Of a stretch of DNA of 64,000 bases, positions 34,520 through 44,100 are shown in pieces. Source of the DNA: Thinopyrum elongatum (taxonomy: Eukaryota; Streptophyta; Magnoliopsida; Poales; Poaceae); NCBI GenBank assembly GCA_011799875.1, contig CM022298.1:263245757-263309756 (forward strand), written 5' to 3'. Each line of letters opens with the position of its first letter. Within the stretch, counting starts at the first letter, position 1. The notes beneath the pieces were generated by a model. It ran no database searches. It was given only the letters and a program-made list of their open reading frames with translations, and was not told the origin of the DNA. A program made the translations under genes and the position numbers.

Positions 34520-35570
34520 TGGCGCATGATCTTATGCATTACCGTCCGGCCAACGACCTCTATGACGATTGGCTCGGCCGCATCGTAGAGCTCGTCAACG
34601 CCGCCGGTGAGGCCCCTGCACCTTCCCGTTCGCCTCGTCCTCCGCCGTCCCTGGCGAGCGACGTGGCTCAAGGCGCGCCTCCTCCCGCATGCGATCGGCA
34701 CCTGTGAGCACGGCAGGCTGCCGTGCTTTCACCCCGGAGCTGCACCGCGTCGTCTGGCCCAGCAAGTTCAAGCCGGATCTGCCTCCACGCTATGACGGCA
34801 TCCCTGACCCCGCTGAGTTCTTCCAGCTCTACGAGCTGAGCATTGAGGCGGCGAACGGCAATGACAAGGTCATGGCAAACTGGTTCCCAATGGCCCTCAA
34901 GGATGGCGTGCGTCCTTGGCTCCTGAACCTTCCGGTGGGGTCGATCTCCTCCTGGGACGAGCTGCGCAAGCGCTTCATCGCCAACTTCCAGGGCACTCGC
35001 GACCGCGCTCCTGCAGCAGGCGACCTACGGTGCATAAAGCAGTAGCCGGGCGAAACCTTGCACAAGTACATACATCGCTTCACGAATGTTTGCCTCAAGA
35101 TCCCAAAGGTGTCAGACGAGGCCATCATTTCGGCGTTCTCTGAGGGCGTCCGGGATGTCAAGATGAAGGAGGAGCTTGCCATACAAGAGGACTTGTGCTC
35201 GGCTCTGGAGATGTTCAACATGGACGCCAGGTGCGCGAGGGTAGAGGAAGGTCGCCTCTCCCTCCTGGAGCTTTCGGAGGTCGATCCCGAAGACAAGAAG
35301 GCCAAGGCTAAGGAGGTGAAGCGCAAGGAACCCGCAGTCCTCGTGGCTGAACCTGAGATGAAGCGCGACTGCGACCACGCCGAATCCTCCAGGGGCAACT
35401 GCCCGTTCTACGTCTTCCACAACGTCCACAGCCACAACACCAACGACTACCAGGAGCTCAGGGCGATCCGCGACGAGCGCCTTGGCCGCCGCACCAAGCA
35501 CAGCGACTGTGGCTATGGCCATGGAGCAGGCCATGGTGGTGGCCGCTGGGACAACCGTGACGCCCGCTAG
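34520..35570 (+). pseudogene. gag: Gypsy-type gag, frameshifted and with an internal stop
   Basis: The N-terminus is read from about 34520 (MAHDLMHYRPANDLYDDWL), but a frameshift near 34690 moves the rest to another frame. The gag core follows (PPRYDGIPDPAEFFQLYELS, PWLLNLPVGSISSWDELRKR). A TAG at 35043-35045 interrupts it, then the same frame resumes (GETLHKYIHRFTNVC). The tail has CPFYVFHNVHSHNTNDY, resembling the C-x2-x3-H pattern of the zinc-binding region of this gag type, then a Gly/His-rich end. Gag normally assembles the particle; this copy could not be translated intact. Confidence 0.85.
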
Positions 35571-35824
35571 GACTGGTGCGACCAACCCCGTGAGGACCGC
35601 TGGCAGGGCTAACCTCGTGATGGCCCTGGATAGACCAGCCTCGTGAGGACCGTTCTCAGGGCAATGCCGGCCTCCCTCCGCTGTCGCCACCGCCAAGGAG
35701 AAACGATGGCAACCGCCAAGATGATGGTGCGGGGGGCTTACAAGAGCCTCGTGCGATCGCCTGCATCCTGGGTGGTGCTCAGGCTCCCGCCTCTCATCGC
35801 ATCTTCAAGCAGTTCGCTCGTGAG

Positions 35825-36426
35825 GTGAACATGGCTTTTCCCAAGCTTGAGGTGTCACGTCCCCTCAGATGGTCCAAGCACGCCATCACCTTCGACTCCA
35901 TGGACCAGCTCAAGTGCTCAGCCACCGCAGGCACGCTCCCGATGCTCTGCACGCCAACCATCAGCAATGTCCTCGTCACCAAAACCCTCATCGACGGTGG
36001 CGCAGGGCTCAACGTTCTTTCTGTCGAGACATTTGAGGCGCTCCAAGTGCCCTAGGACCAGCTTTTGCCTACCAAGCCTTTCTCAAGAGTGACCGATGGC
36101 TCCACCGTCCCCATAGGCAAGATCCGCCTCCCTGTCACCTTCGGCAAGGCGACAACTACCACACCGATCTCATCGGCTTCGATGTCTCCCACATCCGCCT
36201 CCCGTACAATGCCATCCTCAGGTATCCAGCCCTCACCAAGTTCATGGCAGCGACGCACCACGGCTACAATGTCCTCAAGATGCCAGGAAGTGGCGGCATC
36301 ATCACAGTCGCATGTGACGAAAAGGTTGCGGTGTGCTCCCTCGAGCACGCCTACCAGGCTGCAGCGGTCAAGAACTCTGACGACGAGGGTGTCGTCCAGC
36401 CTTCTGACGCGATGATCATGCCTTAG
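35825..36426 (+). pseudogene. pro: Retroviral-type aspartic protease, frameshifted
   Basis: The first part (35825-36055) reads MAFPKLEVSRPLRWSKHAIT and later VTKTLIDGGAGLNVLSVETF. The DGGA motif takes the place of the DTG/DSG active site, as in many Gypsy proteases. After a stop at 36053-36055 the conserved continuation (DVSHIRLPYNAILRYPALT) is in other frames, followed by MAATHHGYNVLKMPG at 36244. No RT follows before the second LTR. Confidence 0.8.
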
Positions 36427-36479
36427 TCCACGCGCCCGCTGCTGGGGCACCTTCCCCTCTCGCATAGGAAGGCGCGCCC

Positions 36480-37369
36480 GACGCCCCTCTCAGAACCAGG
36501 GTACCCAGACTTGCCTACCTGTGGCCCACGGCATGGCTCAACGATGGCCTGGTATGGCTCACCTTCAAGACCATCAGGACAAGACCCTCACGAGGGGCCA
36601 AGCCTCGCGAGGCGGACGACATCAAGACCTCCTGAGGGAGTGGCCTCCCCAGGCTGCCTCCTAAGGCACGGAGATTTCTATGCAGGTACCCAACCTCATG
36701 AGGTTGCCATGACGCCAGGCATGACGACCAAGGCAGGCGGGCGCCAGCGGGTGCAGAGAAGGCAGTTTCCTCTTTGGTGCTAAGGAGGAAAGGACAGACG
36801 TGGGTTCCCGAGGAATCTGGCAAAGGTTTCCATTCTGGTGAACGAGACCAAGACCGGTGCGGCAGGACGGATGTCATCGCCGAGCTCACCGCTGCGTCAC
36901 GACCAGATGCTTTACAGGCGAAGACCACCTTTCATCAGGATAAGATGTACTACTTGTCCCCTTTCAACTTAGCCACTGTGGAATCCCTTCCCGCCTACGT
37001 TTTGGGGGAAGAGGACGGAGGCCACTAAAAGTATATGTTAGCCACCACCGTACAGAGGATCCCCCGAGGAGATCCGATCCGAACCTCATTGACTTGTTCC
37101 CTCACCCCTAAACCTCGTGAGGTTGTTCATCCCTTGTACTAGTTCATCCACAGCCCCTCATGAGTCCAATCCACCACAAAGCAGGAGAAGGGTCTTACAC
37201 CGCAAGGTGGCCCGAACCTAGGTAAACTGCCATGTTCATATTCTTCCTTGTTCGCGTGCATCGAGCTAGGCCGTACGGGCGACGAGCTGGTTGGCTGGAT
37301 AGGTTGAGTTCTTCGCACACGCCCTAGAGTTCGAATCTTTCTTGGGTTTGCGGAGCCCTAAATCCGACA
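36480..37369 (+). repeat. 3' LTR of gag-protease element
   Basis: Homologous to 33314-34183. The expected TGTCGG start is not visible; the match begins near 36492, so the left edge is approximate. It ends CCGACA at 37369. Confidence 0.85.
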
Positions 37370-37795
37370 AGCCCATCTCCGGGGTCGCATGGACGGCCAT
37401 CACTTTGACCAACAACAAGAGAGAGGTTGTACGACCAAGGTGGATTATTCTTGGTCTATTTTATGATCCATCTTGGTGAGATGCCTCTCTGGCCTGCCGA
37501 CTGAAAGTGTGTGTGTGGGGGGGGACTGCTACTTCACACTTTGCTAGGTGAACCTCCGTGGGGGGGGGGGGGGGATAGATTCATAGCTTAGGATTCCCTT
37601 CCTACCGACACGAGGGGGGTAACCAATACCGTGCACTTTGCAAGATAGGTGCCATATCAAAGTTGCATTTGGTATTTGATCATCAAACCACCCTTTTCAT
37701 ACATATATTTGGTCCACATGCAAGTGTGTTCGTGTTCTGACCCTCTCCCGCATCATTTTCCGCCAAATTTATGAACATTAGACAAGTTGGATGAC
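37370..37795. repeat. Degenerate tandem array, inner CACTA (part 2)
   Basis: Continues the array of 31781-33313 after the Gypsy insertion: GACCAACAACAAGAGAGAGG at about 37408 and a core GTGCCATATCAAAGTTGCAT at 37647. A run of 15 or more G residues is at about 37560. Confidence 0.65.
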
Positions 37796-38160
37796 GCAAC
37801 AGACACGGTTCACTCACACTAACCGTGTGCCACACCGGTGCCCCTGTCACGCACATCCTCACAATACATTAGGCTCCACGAGGCTTCCCCTCTCAAAAAT
37901 ATCTACCCGCCTGCAGGTTTTTTCTGTTTGATAACACACGGTTATTATGTTTCGACCGTGCGTGATGTTTCTTGTTCCCGCTCCCACCTGCATCCCTCGA
38001 AAATATCTCCCCGCCTCGAGGGTTTTCCCGTTTCATAATACACGATTGTTATTTCTAGACCGTGAGCAATGCACCATCATCCAAATTTTCAATAGCCCAG
38101 GCATTTCACTCCTGCGTTTGAATCCCGTATACTAAAATTTTCAGTAGCCGCGTCATTTCC
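37796..38160 (+). promoter_or_regulatory. CACGGTT dyads upstream of the inner AQKR-leader gene
   Basis: Three inverted motifs: ACACGGTT...AACCGTGT at 37803-37829, CACACGGTTATTATGTTTCG with its partner GACCGTGCGTGATG at about 37936-37966, and a weaker one (ACACGATT...GACCGTGAGCAATG) at about 38040-38073. They repeat the subterminal CACTA motif and lie within about 600 bp upstream of the ATG at 38377. The outer copy shows the same motif at 43861-43892 upstream of its gene. The text between them (AAAATATCT(A/C)CCCGCCT) matches the 79-bp repeat of the outer copy. A regulatory role is inferred. Confidence 0.45.
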
Positions 38161-38179
38161 TCAAACACACCCCCGCCCC

Positions 38180-38255
38180 CTCCCCTCCACACACACACAC
38201 ACACACACCAAAACCTCCTCAAGCGCGCGCGCGCACACACACACACACCCCCCCT
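38180..38255. repeat. CA/CG simple repeats
   Basis: (CA)n at about 38188-38208 and mixed (GC)n(AC)n at about 38224-38248, alternating purine-pyrimidine tracts just upstream of the gene at 38377. The outer copy has the complementary GT-rich tract at about 43440-43490. Confidence 0.85.
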
Positions 38256-38376
38256 CCCTCACTCGAAATCCTAGCAAGGTTGCCGCCGCCGCAAGGCCTC
38301 CATTGTCAACATCTGCCAGTTTGCTCATGCAGCTTACCCACCGATCTCCATACCCAAGCCACCCTGAGTTTCTTAT

Positions 38377-39060
38377 ATGATGCCTGCCAAACGCCCCCTT
38401 TCCCACAGATCCCCATCCCCATCCCCCACTCCAGAGCGTCGCAGCCTAAGCCCGGATATGCTTCCCGTGGAGCGCGAGGAGCAACTGGCCCAAAAGAGGT
38501 GTATCGCGTTCTCTTCGCCTGACGTCGCAGAGGAAGCTGACGACCATTACTGGCCGCAGGCACTCAATCAGCGGGCTAGAGTATGCGGGTATGTCACGGA
38601 CGCCAGCTACGACATCGAGGTCGTTGACAGCGACGGCCTGACGTGGGCTATGTCACATGTTAAGTGGCCCACCCCCAACCCCTCGGGTTCAACCGCCGTC
38701 GATCTCATCCATGGCCCCGCCGCTGATCTCCACTGGCTCGCTGTCAAGAATTTGCCATCCTACATTGCCATCGAGCCCCTTTTGTCATTTCTAAAGGACA
38801 TGTTCTGCGACGCTGGCTTGGGATCCACAGCTTCCAAGTCAAACCTCATCGATGGTGACCATGAGGAGGGCACCCTCTCCGGCTCTTCCAAGGGGAAAGA
38901 GCCCATCTGCTCTTCCAAGGGGAAAGAGCCCGTCTGCGACATCAGGGAGGGCACCCTACAGCCGTGCTCTTCCAAGGGGAAGGATCCCATCTGCGACATC
39001 ATGGAGCACATCCAGGGTCCGTGCTCTTTCCACGGGAACGAGCCCATCTGTGACAAGTGA
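38377..39060 (+). CDS. Unrecognised protein with C-terminal CSSKGKEPICDI repeats, inner CACTA
   Basis: An intact 227-codon frame. The N-terminus is Ser/Pro/Arg-rich (LSHRSPSPSPTPERRSLSPD). Next comes EREEQLAQKRCIAFSSPDVA, which matches the leader of the outer AP2/ERF-like gene (ELEEPMAQKRFIAASLTDAG). The middle (residues about 60-150) matches nothing I know. The end holds four copies of a 12-residue-like unit (CSSKGKEPICDI, variants PVCDI, DPICDI and NEPICDK), partly as direct DNA repeats. A degenerate further copy of the unit follows the stop. No membrane segment or signal peptide. B3-like exons follow downstream on the same strand, possibly as later exons of a spliced form. Function unknown. 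Confidence 0.6.
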   Translation: MMPAKRPLSHRSPSPSPTPERRSLSPDMLPVEREEQLAQKRCIAFSSPDVAEEADDHYWPQALNQRARVCGYVTDASYDIEVVDSDGLTWAMSHVKWPTPNPSGSTAVDLIHGPAADLHWLAVKNLPSYIAIEPLLSFLKDMFCDAGLGSTASKSNLIDGDHEEGTLSGSSKGKEPICSSKGKEPVCDIREGTLQPCSSKGKDPICDIMEHIQGPCSFHGNEPICDK

Positions 39061-40111
39061 GGAAACCCATGATTTGTTTTACCGTGCCTCTTCACAGGGG
39101 AACCCATGATTTGTTTTGTCGAGTCCCTTTTGTAGTGTAGTGAGAATATGTCCAGTTTTAATTGCAATATTTGGTTGTTTGCAGTATGCCTTGTTTATTT
39201 CAGTTGTTCACAATGTGATGCTCTATATGTGCAACTATTTACTGTGTAGTACATTTCATCAATCCAGTTTTAAACATACCAATAGGAATGCATATATTTG
39301 CTTGCTGCTAAGCCTGTTATAGCTAGCATATCCCTCTTTTAAAGTTTTTTGATTTTTTGGTTTTTTGTAGTTAGCATATGTCCAGTTTCAAATGCTATCT
39401 TTGGTTGTTTGTAGTATGCCTTGTTTATTCCAGTTATTCACAACGTGATGTTCTATATGTACAAGTATGAACTGTGTAGTTCAATTTCATCAATACCAGT
39501 TTCAACAATACCACTATGAATGACTACATTTGGTTGCTGCATCTTGTAGTTAACTCGCCTTTCCATTTTTATTTAACAATAACCAGTGTACTTAGACCGG
39601 CACAATACCAGTTTGAATGACTATGTTTGCTTGTTGTTAAATGTTAGGCCTGTTGCAGTTAACACACCTTTCCACTTGTTTTGCTTTACTAGCGTCCTTA
39701 AACCTACACACTGAAGCTATCTTTTGGAGATTATTTTTTCTGCCATGGATATATTTGGTTGTGCTTAACATGCCTCTCGATGTACCTACACAGGACAATT
39801 TTGGGAACGACTGTTGTTTTCCATCATGGTTAGTTTCATCCCATGGCATATATATACTCAATGTTCAGGATATCGGTAGCTGGTACCATATAGGCTGGGG
39901 GTTGATAGGGGACTAATTGGTGAATTGGACTTTTAACTGAATATATCTGTAACCCATTTATCGTTAGGTTAACTAGGGCCATATGTAATATATCTCAGGC
40001 TACATAGCAACATGCACCATACTTAATGTCTAAATATGCAATCCCAGGCTACATAGCAACAAGGAAGAGTGTTACCTTAATGTTCTGATGATGTCTAGAT
40101 ATATGTAGAAG
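39061..40111 (+). other. Intron-like spacer with diverged tandem repeats
   Basis: A segment beginning TCCAGTTT(T/C)AA at 39151 is repeated at 39380 (spacing about 229 bp; shared TATGCCTTGTTTATT and GTGATG(C/T)TCTATATGT). Shorter related pieces (ACCAGTTT...GAATGACTA) follow to about 39640. The stretch 39640-40111 is homologous, inverted, to 41985-42150 and 9996-10372 of the outer copy. No exon found. Confidence 0.6.
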
Positions 40112-40450
40112 AGCAGCAAGAACAACAATAACAACAACAACACAGCCCTGTTTGGATACTCAACTTAGCTAGAGGTTAGAGTTAGTTTCTAGCTCATGAC
40201 TAACCCTGAACTAACTCCATCGAAAGAGGTGTATGGATGACAGGGTTAGGTTGACAATAAATGCACTTGGAGAACTAGCTTCAATTAGCACCTCTTGGGT
40301 GGGATAGTTTCTTTGGGTGGGTCAGATGCAACTAGCTCAAACTAGCCCTCATGTTTGGATATACTTTAGGGCTATTTGAGCCCGAACTAGCTTAAACTAA
40401 CTCTAACCCATGGATACAGCAGCAGTTAATCAGCTGATAATTTTTTAAAA
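40112..40450. mobile_element. Possible MITE present only in the inner copy
   Basis: An extra segment relative to the outer copy. It contains inverted, related stretches: GAGGTTAGAGTTAGTTT and GACTAACCCTGAACTAACTC on one side, GCTTAAACTAACTCTAACCC on the other, with TGTTTGGATA near both ends. The shape suggests a hAT- or Mutator-like MITE, but I could not fix termini or target duplications. Confidence 0.4.
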
Positions 40451-40599
40451 TGCAATAAACTTCTTCCGGCCCATAATATAAGATGTTAATTCATCTAATA
40501 TGTGAGTATATTGGATGTTATAAGATATTATAAAAGAGTGTTGTACTACATCATTGTGCAATTGCTGTTTAGCTTCTAATAGTAACTTGGTGCTTTTAG

Positions 40600-41123
40600 G
40601 TACATATGTCATTGGTAAAGATCCGCGCTTCGACCCTTTCTGCGTATGGGGCAATGAGATATCGATGAACCAGCATCAAGTGAGGAAGCTGATAAAGATT
40701 GTTAGTAAAATGGGTCAAAAGATGGCAATTAAACTATTTGTTTACACTTTATCCAAGACAACAGTGAACTGTAGGATGGTAAGTAAGAACTCTGTAGCCT
40801 TCTTTTTACTATCCATAATGAGTTGTGTTAGATGACAATGTCTGAATCTTTTTCCTTTGCAGTGGTTACCAAAGCAGTTTACTCAAGATTACCTCTCAAA
40901 CTACATGATTGGTGGGCATGCAAAGGTTAAAGTATATCTACCAGAACACGATGATTATCTAGATGTTTTCATGAAGACCGTGAAGGATTGGCGGTCGGCC
41001 ATCACAAGGGGTTGGACTAGAGTCGTGTCTGCCTTCTGCATGGAGGAGGGCACAATATGGGCATTCCGCTTCACCTTGTTCAGTAACCAGAATGTATTTC
41101 GCCTTTTTCTTTACCATCTTTAA
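40600..41123 (+). CDS. B3-like DNA-binding protein, last two exons, inner CACTA
   Basis: Exon A (about 40600-40778) begins after an acceptor TGCTTTTAG and ends at a GTAAGTAAG donor; it encodes DPRFDPFCVWGNEISMNQHQ, then VRKLIKIVSKMGQKMAIKLF. Exon B (about 40863-41123) follows TTCCTTTGCAG and encodes WLPKQFTQDYLSNYMIGGHA, KVKVYLPEHDD, AITRGWTRVVSAFCMEEGTI and FRFTLFSNQNVFRLFLYHL, then a stop. The pattern G-x-x-K-V...GW...F...GT...F...F.V resembles a plant B3 domain. It faces end 1 of the CACTA; the outer copy keeps a decayed version (9501-9995). Both exons are open here. Upstream exons are uncertain. Confidence 0.58.
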
Positions 41124-41981
41124 TAGTAAAAGTATACAACTATGGTTCATCATTCTTTATTTGGTTCTTATGTAATTCTTGAACATGTGTACCTATGAAT
41201 CGAATAATGCATTGGTTGTTTGAACCTGACGGATATGACTAAAGCTATAGCATACATTCAAATTCAAATCCGGTACAATTTGAAATAGCAGCAATTAAAT
41301 TACGGTGAAATTACGTTCTCCAGGTCGTTACGGCGCACACGGTTGGTAAAACACAAACGTTTGCGATATACACCATAATCCGACATGGTTCACAGAGAGG
41401 AAACATGTGCAAGCATGCACATAGTTGCCATTTGCAAAGCGTGTGCGATGTCAGACAATATCACAAACGGTGCGGGCAAACTAAATGTTTGTGATAGTTG
41501 CCTTATCGTACATGATTCACAACCATGAACTGTTTCTGATGTGGTATGCATCGTAAACTTTGCACCACAGAATAGTGTGTGCGATAGTTGTCGCGTACAA
41601 TGATGTTACGATGGTTCGACGTTTCGTAATCCTGTCCGACACTTGTACGACGATTAGCTAATCTTCTTAATTAGTTATCGCATACGGTTTGGGAAAAGAG
41701 AATGTGTGTGATTGTCTACTTATCATACACATTCTATAATCGTGAACTGTTTGTGATGGGCCGCGCACCGTAAATGTAGCACCACAGAATACCGACTGCG
41801 ATGGCAATGCCAGCACAAACGAGTTGCAAGGATGCAGCGTCTGGGTGGCTCCCTATCCCCGACGGTTTCTGGGTCGTGTGGGAAGGACCCCCCTATAGCA
41901 GTCACTCACTTGGCGACGGTTCCAAATGCCGTCGTGGAAAGGGGTTAAAAACCGTTTGTATAGCACCTCGCTGTACCAGTG
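41124..41981 (+). repeat. Inner CACTA terminal/subterminal region, end 1
   Basis: Inverted counterpart of 8732-9480. The subterminal motifs lie at about 41330-41760 (GCACACGGTT, GTGTGCGATG, GAACTGTTT(C/G)TGATG). The terminal CTGTACCAGTG ends at 41981, followed by TSD ACA (41982-41984). Confidence 0.82.
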
Positions 41982-41984
41982 ACA

Positions 41985-42567
41985 TCAACCAAATATATCC
42001 ATGGTAGACAACATAATCTACAAATGATAGCTTCAGTGTGCAGGTTTAAGCACGCTAGTTAAGCAAAACAAGAAGTGGAAAGGTGTGTTAACTGCAACAG
42101 GCATAACATTTAAAAACAAGCAAATATAGTCATTCAAACTGGTATTGTGCAGGTCTAAAGTACACTAGTTATTGTTAAAAAAACGAAAAGGCATGTTAAC
42201 TGCAACATCCTTAAACGCAACCAAATATCGTAATTCATAGTGGTATTGTTGAAACTGTTATTGATGAAATTGAACTGCACAGCAAATAGTTGCACATATA
42301 GAGCATCATATGTGAAGAACTGAAATACACAAGGAATAAGGCTATCTCTAGCCGATCCTTTAAAAGTTAATGGACTAAAACCCTTAGTGGATATATATAT
42401 ACTCTAGCAATTTTTGGCCGTTTCTAGTCGACCCCCTAAACTTAACGTTGTAAACTTCAATTTGATCAAGTTCAAAGCAGGTTCAACCTAAAGTAGCATG
42501 CATTCAAACATAAACATAGATAGTTTTGCATAACCGAACATAAAACATAAATTTAAACTAAGCTAAA
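41985..42567 (-). other. Outer CACTA resumes: intron-like spacer
   Basis: Homologous, inverted, to about 39100-39740 of the inner copy (AACCAAATATATCCATGGTA at 41988; repeated AGGTGTGTTAACTGCAACA and AGGCATGTTAACTGCAACA). No coding potential. Confidence 0.65.
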
Positions 42568-43357
42568 CTACTTTCGGTCGAAGTGGAGGTTGAGCCAATC
42601 CTTCCTCGTCAGGTATGGTGTGCCGCGAGCCGGGCCCAGGCCGGTGCCGTCGTCGGGGTCGTTGGGGAAGACACTCCTCCACTCGTCGACGTTGATCTCC
42701 GCGTCCTCGCCACCCACCTCGACGCCCTCCGTGCCACCATCCTCGCCGCCTTCGACCTCGTCATCAGAGGAGAGCACGATAACCTCGCTGTCCTCTGCGC
42801 CGGCAAAGATCACCTGCTCCACCTCCACGAGCTCCGGGTGCTGCCAGCAGAGCTCTTGCATGTAGGCCTCGTCGGCGGCCTCGGCCTCAAGGCGCTCCCA
42901 CGCCTCGTGGTCCTCCCGCGCCATAGCCGAGCTCACCGCCCTGGCTCCGACGGAATGAGGTTGACCGGACATGTGCCGAAGGGGAAATTGAGCCAGGCGC
43001 CGCGCCCTGGTAGCGAACCTACCAGCGGTCGTACTCCATGGCCGTGAGCTCGGCCGTGTGGAAGCTACCGAGCCACCTATGGGTGTGGGTCTCCTGATCC
43101 GTAATCTCGGCGACCCATGTCCCCCACCGCTGCTACCGGACCCCGAGGTAGGACCTTGTCGGCGGCCGGGCCTGAGGGAGGACGGGGAAGTCTTCGAACC
43201 GGCGTAGGGGCACGGCGGCGGGCGGATTGAGCGACCAGCAACGGCGGATCAATAAAGAGCCGACGAAGGACGATGGGGACACCTTGGCGGCCACCTCACC
43301 GGCGTCGGTCAAAGAGGCTGCAATAAACCTCTTTTGGGCCATTGGCTCCTCGAGCTC
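42568..43357 (-). pseudogene. AP2/ERF-like gene, captured, decayed, outer CACTA
   Basis: AP2/ERF proteins are plant transcription factors. On the minus strand the frame starts near MAQKRFIAASLTDAGEVAAK (43342) and enters an AP2-like domain at about 43160-43020: SYLGVR, stop, [37 protein letters not shown], stop. This matches the AP2 signature (YRGVR...WG.W.AEI.D....R.WLG.F.TAE.AA.AYD). The C-terminal part (LNFPFGT, MAREDHEAWERLEAEAADEA, acidic EVIVLSSDDEVEGG, end GTPYLTRKDWLNLHFDRK) is in other frames. Two stops and at least two frameshifts make it a pseudogene. The leader is shared with the inner gene at 38377, but the AP2 domain is not. Confidence 0.75.
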
Positions 43358-43539
43358 CCCGCCACACAGGCAGAGGTTGAGGATGGAGGCGGCGACGGTG
43401 ATGGCGGCGAACTACCGATGGTTTCGAGCGAGGGAGGGGTGGTGTGTGTCTGTGTGAGCGAAGGTTTTGGGGAGTGTGTGGTGTGTGTGGAGGGAGAGCG
43501 GGGGGGGCAAGGTGGTGTTTGAGGAAATACCGAGGCAAC

Positions 43540-43850
43540 TGAAAATTTTACTAGGCGGGAGTAAAATGCCGGGCTACTGAAAATTTGGATCAAGGGCGAG
43601 CAGATATTTTTGAGATTGCGAGGGATGGAGAGGCGGGAGTAACAAGGCGGGGCTACTGAAAATTTGAATCAAGGGCGAGCAGATATTTTTGAGATTGCGA
43701 GGGATGCACAGGCGGGAGTAACAAGGCGGGGCAACTGAAAATTTGAATCAAGGGCGAGCAGATATTTTTGAGATTGCGAGGGATGCAGAGGCGGGAGTAA
43801 AATGCCGGGGCTACTGAAAATTTGAATCAAGGGATTGAAGCAGTGCGGGA
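43540..43850. repeat. Tandem repeat, 79-bp period, outer CACTA
   Basis: GGGC(T/A)ACTGAAAATTTG recurs at 43571, 43650, 43729 and 43808, exactly 79 bp apart, followed each time by ATCAAGGGCGAGCAGATATT (the last copy is truncated). It lies directly upstream of the AP2/ERF-like gene. A single diverged equivalent is seen in the inner copy around 37880-38150. Confidence 0.9.
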
Positions 43851-44100
43851 GTAACAGACATCGCACACGGTCCGCACATACTAATCGTGTGCTATCAAAC
43901 ATAAAAACCTTCCAGGTGGTAGATATTTTTTAGATTACAAGGCAGTAGATATTTTCGAGAGTGGGAGGCAAGGCTCATGGAGCCCAATGTACTGTGCTGA
44001 TGTGAGTGACTACAGCGGCACGGGCGTGCCACACGGGTAGTCTAACCGAACGGTTTCTACATCGAACTCATGTGCTGTTTATAAATTTGGCAAAAAGAAT
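43851..44100. promoter_or_regulatory. CACACGGT dyad region, outer CACTA
   Basis: ATCGCACACGGTCCGCACAT and a nearby CGTGTGCTATC form a dyad at 43861-43892. Further partial motifs (CCACACGGGTAG, CGAACGGTTTCTAC) follow to 44060. This is the counterpart of 37796-38160. A regulatory role is inferred. Confidence 0.4.

Larger units (their letters stand above)
33314..37369 (+). mobile_element. Small non-autonomous Gypsy-like element carrying only gag and protease
   Basis: Two LTR copies of about 0.87-0.89 kb (33314-34183 and about 36480-37369) flank about 2.3 kb. The first LTR runs TGTCGGCGTT...AATCCGACA and is followed by a primer-binding-like TTTGGCACGCCAGGTAGGGG. The flanks AGCCG (33309-33313) and AGCCC (37370-37374) differ by one base. 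The interior encodes a Gypsy-type gag and an aspartic protease but I see no RT, RNase H or integrase. The start of the second LTR is eroded. It inserted into the tandem array of the inner CACTA. Confidence 0.85.
10373..41981 (-). mobile_element. Inner CACTA transposon, same family as outer copy, inverted
   Basis: The left end reads CACTACTGCAGG and the right end reverse-complements to CACTGGTACAG, so it has the same two unlike ends as the outer copy in reverse order. ACA flanks it at 10370-10372 and 41982-41984. Sequence of the outer copy resumes at 41985 and is collinear with the inner copy around 39740 (both contain AACCAAATATATCCATGG), which confirms the insertion point. Without later insertions it is about 14 kb. 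It holds an AQKR-leader/CSSKGKEP-repeat gene and B3 exons (plus), and a MRMPPKR/zf-XS gene, B3-like exon, F-box gene and exonuclease (minus). No transposase was recognised. Confidence 0.87.

Noticed and set aside
38180..38255. Alternating CA/CG tract as a Z-DNA regulatory switch
   Set aside because: The tract is real, but such simple repeats are common and nothing in the sequence ties it to regulation.
8732..41981. A CACTA with identical ends CACTGGTACAG (8732 to 41981), interleaved with another from 10373 to 51404
   Set aside because: These intervals cross each other and their 3-bp flanks do not match (ATT/ACA). Pairing unlike ends gives true nesting and matching flanks.
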